DNA of 64,000 nt from Sophora flavescens (lineage: Eukaryota; Streptophyta; Magnoliopsida; Fabales; Fabaceae). The notes beneath the pieces are model-generated. The model saw only the letters and a list, made by a program, of their open reading frames with translations, had not been told where the DNA came from and ran no database searches. Positions 56,282 through 64,000 of this stretch are shown here, one piece after another. The position numbers and the translations under genes are program-made. The stretch is taken from positions 74,425,228-74,489,227 of the forward strand of contig CM061068.1 of assembly GCA_030762895.1 (NCBI GenBank). Reading direction: 5' to 3'. How positions within the stretch are numbered: the first letter of the stretch is position 1; each line of letters opens with the position of its first letter.

Positions 56282-59200
56282 ATGCTTCAAAAATGGGGGA
56301 ACACATATCCCAAATGCTTAATTGTTGGAGCATGGGAACATTCTTGTCCCTATTGTAACACCCTAAACTTGGTGTCACATGGTTACCCATTGCAGAGACA
56401 AAATTCATTAAATTGCTGGTTACTTTCGGAAAATAATAATTTCTTATTAAATAAGTATACTAAAATAGTGATGAATTTTTTTTTTCTTCAAGATGGATGA
56501 ACACTCAGAACATGAATAACGGAAACACACATATATGTAAACATTAATAGTAGTAGCATAAGTACTAAGTTACAACGTAATCATAAGGCCTTTACAGGAA
56601 CAGGCCATTAGTAGAATTAGGAAAAATAGTGAGGAACATAGTATTAACAAAAGCAAAAAGGTCCGGAACCACATTTCCAAACACCTTGGCTCTCAGAAGT
56701 CAGAAATAAGCCGGACAAGGATACACTACCCCAAAATACACCTACAGCTGGTCAATCTATAAGTAGCCATTAGGGAGACTAGAAACAAAACCCCCACTCC
56801 CATAAGACGAAGTGGGCTCAGGATCAATGACATCTCCTCCCTCATCAGGGGAGTCAAAATCTTCATCGTCATCGAGTACCACGTAGTTCGGTTCATCATC
56901 TTCGTCATCCGGTGCCGCATGCTCGGGCTCATCGTCATCAGCTACCATATACTCCAGCTCCTCATCGTCCTCAAAGAACTCCTCTGGATCCTCCTCCGGT
57001 GGTGATGCAGGAATGACACCGGGTAAGGGCACCCCAAGAGGTGGATGCTTATGCAACAGCCCCTGACCGGGCAAACGCTAGAGATAGTACCAGATAGGTG
57101 GTAGCGATATCCTCACCGACTCCACTGTCTCTACTCTACGTTGTGGTCCGCCTTCTGCTGGTCCCTCAAGAGAAGTCACCGGTCCGGTATAAGTGGCGGA
57201 GTGGGATCCCAGATGAATCACCCACGCAGACGCAAGATCAGCATTCTCAAAAGTTAGGGTCCACACTCCCGCTGGTGCCAGGGGGGATATTGGGATCCAT
57301 CTAAACTCATATATATAACAAGTCCATATAAGGGAGGAAACAACAAAAGAATATGCAAGAGTGACATGCCAATATATGGAAGATCACAATAACCATATGC
57401 ATGATACATGCATCATATAAGTATATTAAGAATTTACCAGGTAATTTATCAGAAATAAACACGTATAATATCAAGGGGTCTCATGCCCGCATAGTCAGCT
57501 TTTATAAAAGCATGCATGACACTTCAATATTTAGGCTTTATCTTAATCTCATGAGATATCATCACCTTTTCATCGTTGAATAATAAGGAGTTGATCAGGC
57601 TCAATTGCCACACAGGCACATCGTCTCGGACACCTTCTGCACCAAGGCATCCGGAATAAACATCGTCTCAAATGCCTCATTTATCGGGTCATTCGGAATA
57701 ACATCATCTCAGATGCCTCATTTATCAGGCCATTCGGAATAACAGGCACGTCTGTCAAAGGGAGTAATGCATGAGAAAACCTTTCATTTTACACAGCTTT
57801 TCTTTATGATCATTCTCTTTCGTTGTCGAAGCTTAAAAGCTAATGACTATTCATCAATTTCATTATTTGAAATTATCCAACATCAACACAGGACATGCAG
57901 TCCGAGTACTCAATCACAACACCCTAGACCGATGCACCAGTCTTGGGCTTGTAGTCATAGAAAACATCAATAATCTTTAACATCGTTGTCTCACCTTGTG
58001 AGTAGAACATCCAGTCCATAACATTGGGACACGGATCAAAGATCTATGTGTAATTATAAGACACTAGAAGCGATGTCTCGCGAACTGTTAACATGTTTCT
58101 ACCTTTTCGTTCAGTGAAACACAAATACAAAATAAAAGGCTCGGTAACTTATCCAAGTTACTGGAATATTTTCGAAAACAATTTTATATAAAATCTTTTC
58201 ATTTGGAAAATCATTTGTAAAATATTATGAGAAATCCATTTTCTCTTGAAATCATTTCCTTAAATTAATTTCTAAATAAAGTCAGATATTTTCCAAAGGC
58301 TTTTTCCTCCATAAAACATATATTTTCTAAATGGTTTTCTCTTATGCGAAAATATTTATTCATAAGGAAATGATTTCCTTTTTATCTTGAAAATATTTTT
58401 AACAAGTGTTCTAAAAATTCTCATCTTTCAAAAACAATGACCTTACGTGAATTCTTCCTCTCCAAACCACATTCTTTAATCAAAGAAATTACCAAAACAC
58501 CTTTATTACTTTTTTTTTAGATTTTCTTAACACTTATCAAGGCTTCTAATCTTATCATTATTTGAGCATCAACAAATGTCAGGCTTCTCAGGTATCAATC
58601 AAACATCAATATAATAACAGTCGACAGTATAACAGTTAATAACAGTTCATGTCATACATGTTTCATAACACTTTAATCCAATAAATAATCAAGTAATAAA
58701 ACAACTACCAGACAATTACCACAACAATCCAAATATACCAGTCATTCAAACAGTGATTCAAACGTTCTAACAGAATTCTAGTAAACCAACAGTTCATATA
58801 AACACATGCACACAATTTTTGAGTATCCCTCAAGCTGTCCCCTCTTACCTTTGGTGAAGGTAAAAGTGCTTGGTGTTTGAAGTGATGAACCACGAACGTC
58901 CTCGCTTGATTCGCTATGAAAGTCTAAAGATACCAACACAATACCACAAGTTAAAAATCAACCAAGAACACTAGACTCTCAAGGTCTAGGTTCGGACTTC
59001 TCAAAATATTAGGATTTGAGTTTTTTTCAAAAATATACCACTCATGGATTAATGATCCTTAAGTGTTAGAGATTCATAATCAATGATCATATTTGAAAAG
59101 TTGAAACAAAACATCCTAGGTCCAAAACCTACTAGGTTCAGCCATCCTTGGATAAATAGGCTAGAACTTTTTGTTTGATGCAAACTCGTAGATTATGAAA

Positions 59201-60199
59201 GTAGAGATCATTAGGAGTTCATAGAAATTGGTTTCAACTCAAACAAAATTTTCTATAGTTTTCTAGAGATTTTAGAAGTTAAAAGAGCTTTAAGAACATT
59301 TTAAGAAAACATAGAGTAAACTCATGAAATAAAAGTAAAATTTGAAAAAGAAGAGCATGGGAGAGTTACCCTTGAAGCTAGGAAGAAAACTTTGTTGGTA
59401 ATGGCTACAATCTCAATAGGGGGGGGGGGGGGGGCTGAATTGAGATATTGAAATTTTTTTCAACAATTTAAAGCAAAACAGAGTTTTCTTAAAGAAAATT
59501 GGTTTTCACTCAATTTTAATACCCAAGAATCAGGTTATGTAACAAGTAATGATGTTAAGAAGAATTATAAGAAGTAGCAACAAGTTTAACACAGATTGCA
59601 GATCAAAGATTCAAGTTAACAAGCATTCTTAAAACTCATTCACAACACACAAGTGCATATAACAAGTATATGGAGTTTAGAGATGAGAAGAACACGCAAA
59701 CCGATTTATCCTGGTTCGGCTACCTCCTCTGGCTTGCCTACATCCAGCCCCACACCTCTGTGGTTTTATCCACTATAACCAGAAATTACAATATCCAATT
59801 ACAGCATTCACAAGGATATCCTCCTTGCTCAAGAACACACCAAAAAGCACACTTGCTTTTCTATACCCAAGGATCCCTTCTATCCTTGTTCAATCCTATG
59901 AGATACCCTCTCTTAATCACACTAATTCGTAGAAAGAATTGATTAGAAGAAAGACTCTAAAAGTCTGATTATACAAATTGAAGTTCTAAGAAATATCACA
60001 CTTTTCTCTCAAAGATGAAGCACTTTTGGAAGCTTTGGAATATTTTGAATTTTCGCTTTCAGAATGTGTAAGGTGTTGAAAAGTGTTGATATGAAGTCCT
60101 TTTATTGGTTTTTGAAGATTTTGATCTGTGGGTCTTATCACAAAACTTGTTACAAGTGATTACAAATCAGTTTGAAAAGTTGTAACGGAATAGTCTGTG

Positions 60200-60752
60200 T
60201 ACTACATCTGTGTATTCGAATTTTTCAGACATTTTCAAAGCTTGTACACAGATTAGATATTTTGTACATCTGTGTATTAAGCCAAGTTTTCACCTTTTTC
60301 AAACGTATACACAGATTAGCTTCTTTTGTACACGTGTATTTCTTTCGTTGTGCTTTAATACACATGTGTATACCTTACGTACACAAATGTATCATAGAAC
60401 ATCAACCCAGAATGTTCAATACACAGGTGTATCATTTTTGTACATCTGTGTATTGTCATATTTTTCAAAACAATACACTGATACACATGTGTACAACGCA
60501 TGTGTACGAGTTTTTAGTTCCAGACCCGAGAGCATGTATTCGTGTACACAGGTGTACAACACATGTGTACAGCCTTTCAACTTGAACCCGAGAGCACACT
60601 TTTGTGTACACAGGTGTACAACACATATGTACAGGCAAATTTTCTTTTGTTTTTAAAACCCAGATTTTCATACACGTGTATGATGCCTGTGTATAGAAAG
60701 GTTCTTTTTAAAATTTAAAATTTAAAATTTAGCTTTACATACAGATGTGTAC
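60200..60752. repeat. ACACATGTGTAC repeat block in Copia solo LTR
   Basis: Many irregular copies of a palindromic core ACACATGTGTAC or ACACAGGTGTACAAC, 20-60 bp apart, continuing at 63587-63605 after the nested insert. It takes the place of the GACGTGCGCTT block seen in the other Copia LTRs. Frames over it encode Cys/Thr/His-rich repeats and are not genes. Confidence 0.85.
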
Positions 60753-63586
60753 TGTAACACCCCCTTGGGAATTACATGACTAACTCAATTTCGTAATAAC
60801 CTATTAAAATAAATAAAATAATATTTGCTTGTTGCTTTCGGAAAATATCTCGTGTAATTTTCTATAGGTCATAAAAGCGGTTATAGATTTTTTTTTCTCC
60901 GGTTACGATAAAACTTAAACCTATTTTAAAATAATAGCACCACATTTTAGAAAAATAATTGAATACATATCTATAACTTTTCCAAAATTTTCGACAAAGT
61001 CTCCTTTGTAATTCTAACATCCTAAACAAAAATACCTGCTAATATATTTATATTTTCATCAAAAGAAAGGCTCTCCGAGCCATAAACATTCATAAACATA
61101 GCAGTAATCCAATAAAAGGCTCTCGAAACCATAAAGCAAATAAATATGAAACTTCTCTGAAACTAAACTTGACTCGATAGACTAAGCTGGTCGAACTAAG
61201 AGACTCTTACTGAAAAAGACACCATGGGTATTCCAGTTAATCAACATTCTTCGAAAGTCAGGACCAATCCCTCCGAGTGGGGCAGAGAACCCCTCTGCAT
61301 CATCTGTACATGCAAACCAGGATACCACAATTAGAAACCAAACAGAAATAATGCAAAGGTGAGATACCGACATATGAGTTTTATCATGATAACTACATGC
61401 ACGACACACAGACAACAACAACATGTACCCATATGCACTTCACATAAATTCTCAGAATAAACAAGATATTCTAAACAATGTGATTCATACCCGGCAATCA
61501 TTGCAATTTATAAAATTACACGACACTTTAACATCCACTATCAAATCTTAATATTTGTTCTCTTTACTTTTCTTTTCGTTCATTTCTCAACATAGGACAC
61601 GCGATCACATGTGCCAACTGGGACTCTAACCCACGACACACAATACAGAGATTCAACTGTACGACCTGAGACTCTAACCCACGACACACACAATAGAGAT
61701 TCAACTGTGTGACTTGGGACTCTAACCCACGACACACACAATAGAGATTCAACTGTGTGACTTGGGACTCTAACCCACAATACAACGGATATTCAACTGT
61801 GTGACTAGGGACTCTAACCTTCGACACAACAGATATTCAACTATGTGACTAGGGACTCTAACCCACGACACACATCAAAGATTCAAATGTGTTAACTGGG
61901 ACTCTAACCCACAACACATTGAACATGGATTCAATTGTGCCAACTGGGACTCTAACCCATGACACGCACAACAGAGGTTCAAATATGTCAACTGGGACTT
62001 TAACCCACGACACATACAACATGAATTCAACTATGCCGACTGGGACTTTAACCCGCGACACACAGGACACATAGTCCACGTACTTACTCAAAATCATAAC
62101 TCAAAACTTCAAATTTTTCTCTCAGGCTTTGAAAGCTTTATTCTTACTATCATTGAGATCTGACCACTGTCAGGCTTTCAGTCAAACCAACAATGAATAG
62201 TTCAATCTAGACATACAGATATACTTAAACCACATAAACAGTTATCTCATCGAATTTAAAACACACATCATACATAACCACAATAACCTCACAACAACAA
62301 AATAGCACATAGTTACCAAAACCATTCAGGTAAACTCCTTTTACCTTTGAAGACCAGAAAAAGATCCTTCGTTCCGGTTTCCTCTAACACCTTACGACAG
62401 GTGCGGACATCTCCTATCAGCTCCAAAAAAAAAACCCTGCTCATCCAATCAAACACAACCACGACGACATCCCGGGGAGAAAATCCAAGCATTTTCAACA
62501 ACCAGATAAATGAAACAATCAGGTACTCATTATCAAAACATACAAACTAATAATCGGAAACCTTTAATTTAACAAAACAGAACTTCTTTCCAAAGAAATT
62601 CATTTGGGTAAAAGAGGTTTCATTAGAAAATTGGGAAACTTTGATTTGATGAGAGAATCATGAAATTGAACTTAGAAATCACACATTAAAGGTCCTAATT
62701 GCAATAAAACATATTTAATTTCACAAAAATAGAACCAATTTCAAATAGAATTAGATTGGGGTTTTAGGGTTAATAAATCAATTTGGGGAAAACTCATTCT
62801 AACTAAAGAATAATGAAATTGGTTTAGGAAAACACTAATTCACAGTCTCGATAGCATAAAAAAAATGTTCAATTTCAAGATTAAACTATGAATTCCAAAC
62901 CTAGAGTTTAGGGTTTCAAAACCAAATTTGGGGCTTTTTGAAACTAGAAGAAATTAGGGGTAAACTCTTACCCAAGGAAGAAGAAGAAGTTGTGGTGGTG
63001 CTGTGATGCGGCAACGCGGTGGCGGACGACAGCGATGCGGCAGCCAGTGGCGGTTTGTGGTGGTTCTGTTCCAACAATAGATATAGAGTAAGACCAAGGA
63101 AAAGAAGAAGGAAGAGATTAAGATGACTCGCATGGTGGAAACCACCATGGAGTCGACGGCGCGCGGTGCTTACCGCAGTGGAGCGCTGTTCGCTCGACTG
63201 AGATGGCGGAGGAAATGTGTGCAGGAACGCGAACCAAATGTGAGCAGGTGCGGTCAAAGCTTAGGCGGGCGGCGGTTGCGGCGCGGTTGGGCTGAGGTGG
63301 TGGTCGCGGTTCTGGACAAGCAAGGTGGAAGGAGGAAGAAGATGAAGTTGGGGAGAAGGAAGAAGAAGATGGGTGAGAAGTGGGTTCTGATAAAGAAAGA
63401 AGGAAATGAAAAATAAAATAAAAGAAGAGGGGATGGGGCTCGTGTGCGTGAGTTCTGTCAATGGAGGGTCATTTGCTTAGTGGTTAAACATAAAATGAGT
63501 GGTTGAGATTGAGTCTAAAAAAGAATAAATAATATGGGTCCTTGGATCTAAAAATAATGATTGACAGTAAAAACCGAGGTGTTACA
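60753..63586 (-). mobile_element. Gypsy solo LTR nested in a Copia solo LTR
   Basis: A 2834-bp LTR from TGTAACACCCCC to CCGAGGTGTTACA with exact 5-bp duplication TGTAC (60748-60752 and 63587-63591). Same general architecture as the other Gypsy LTRs (minus orientation), with a tandem block at 61613-62060 and GC-rich stretches near 63000-63340. The open frames there are on LTR sequence with no recognisable domain. Confidence 0.93.
61613..62060. repeat. 50-60-bp minisatellite in Gypsy solo LTR
   Basis: About eight units of ACTGGGACTCTAACCCACGA plus CACACACAATAGAGATTCAA and CTGTGTG, with variable internal length. The last units grade into CAGGACACATAGTCCACG, the box shared by this LTR group. Confidence 0.92.
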
Positions 63587-64000
63587 TGTACAACACATGT
63601 GTACAACAAATTTTATTTCTTTATCAATTAATCACTTTTTGAAAAACCTTTCTTTTGAAAAACTAATTTGTTTACCCTTTGTAAAAATTAGTTTCATATT
63701 AAATTTAAGTGCTTCACCTAAGAAATCAAATGTGCTATTTTTACAATAGCATCTAAAGTATAAGATCTTCATTGCTTGATGCTTTAGTCCTTGTCCATTG
63801 CTTTGTGTCCTTGGTCTTCCATCATTTAATCCTTGATTTTCCTTTTTCATGAGTGATCTTGCATACTACTTAACACATCATAAGTATATAGTCAAAATAA
63901 AAAATCTTATGCAAAATACACTTTGTTTGTCATACATCAAAACATGAATGAGGGCTTAGTCTTACAAACTTGTGAAAGCTTGAAGCTTGAAAATGAATAA

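Larger units (their letters stand above)
54320..56353 (+). mobile_element. Athila-type Gypsy remnant
   Basis: An LTR-like segment (about 54320-55441, TGTTGAAAATG to ACCAACA) is followed by TTTTTGACGCCGTTACC (55447-55463). This resembles the TGGCGCCGTTGCC primer site of Athila/Tat elements. Then comes a gag-like ORF (55619-56281). The remaining gag, pol and 3' LTR are missing because a Gypsy LTR interrupts it at 56354. The LTR start is uncertain as no left duplication was found. Confidence 0.7.
59393..63966 (-). mobile_element. Copia (Sirevirus-like) solo LTR, split by a Gypsy solo LTR
   Basis: From TGTTGGTAATGGC to TTAGTCTTACA with exact duplication AACTT (59388-59392 and 63967-63971). About 1.74 kb remain after removing the nested insert. 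It has the family layout with a 14-18-base G-run near 59420, CCTGGTTCGGC, and a repeat-rich right half. No internal region. Confidence 0.92.
56354..64000 (-). repeat. Gypsy LTR, interrupted and running off the window
   Basis: Begins TGTAACACCCTAAACTTGG and is a longer relative of the LTR at 9893-15494, sharing CACATGGTTACCC, GGTCTCATGCCCGCA, GGACATGCAGTCCGAGTACT and TAGAAATTGGTTTCAACTCA. Its pieces are 56354-59392 and 63967-64000. An insertion (59393-63966) separates CTAGGAAGAAAACTT from GTGAAAGCTTGAAGC. It contains a complement-strand Asp/Glu-rich stretch (56790-57000) also found in other LTRs of this group, and a degenerate repeat near 57600-57745. No gene. Confidence 0.85.

Noticed and set aside
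59420..59436. G-quadruplex regulatory element
   Set aside because: It is a single homopolymer G-run at the start of a Copia LTR; shorter runs occur at the same place in sister LTRs, so it is more likely slippage.
60172..60671. Cys/His/Thr-rich ORFs on both strands
   Set aside because: They come from the ACACATGTGTAC repeat block of a Copia LTR.
62916..63416. GC-rich ORFs as genes
   Set aside because: They are within the Gypsy solo LTR, have low-complexity translations on both strands and no domain.

Overview
The window is eukaryotic nuclear DNA from a flowering plant. A eudicot, possibly a legume, fits best, but species identity is inference from style only: AT-rich, plant-type Copia, Gypsy, L1, CACTA and Cassandra elements, and a type I MADS gene. 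It is a transposon nest in which almost everything recognisable is mobile DNA or its remains. Only one host gene can be supported, a frameshifted type I (AGL62-like) MADS-box gene at 46128-46672, plus host gene fragments carried inside a CACTA transposon.

Layout. 1-7651: a Sirevirus-type Copia element on the minus strand (left LTR cut by the window edge), inserted into the reverse transcriptase of a Gypsy element. 7652-15494: the rest of that Gypsy element (RT, protease, gag, tRNA-Met-type primer site, LTR), whose LTR is split by another Gypsy solo LTR (11430-14697, direct repeats GAAAA). 15495-16551: a Copia LTR piece. 16552-24150 and 26262-44110 are two diverged copies of one AT-rich intergenic segment that received different insertions. 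Copy A holds two SINEs, a 5.4-kb CACTA element carrying DCD-domain, RING-finger and SEC3-like gene pieces, a hAT inside that CACTA, and a 140-bp coding-like patch. Copy B holds a 10.1-kb gag-only Gypsy element (26594-36735) and a nearly intact L1 LINE (37762-43675). Between them lies a Cassandra TRIM element with 5S-rRNA-like LTRs (24956-25819) and a SINE. 44110-47800: AT-rich sequence, a Tourist-like MITE, the MADS gene and a hAT-like MITE. 47.8-54.2 kb: a large palindrome whose arms are interrupted by at least five further insertions. 54320-56353: an Athila-type remnant with a short gag-like ORF. 56354 to the end: a Gypsy LTR split by a Copia solo LTR that is itself split by a Gypsy solo LTR.

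The insertions were delimited by eye from terminal motifs (TG..CA, CACTA, inverted repeats) and target-site duplications, several of which match exactly. No alignment or database search was run, so family names rest on motif recognition. The most interesting items are the CACTA element with fragments of three unrelated genes, including three RING exons whose splice phases still fit; the nested 6.4-kb palindrome; the differential loading of the duplicated segment; and the recurrent, sequence-unrelated minisatellites at similar positions in related LTRs.
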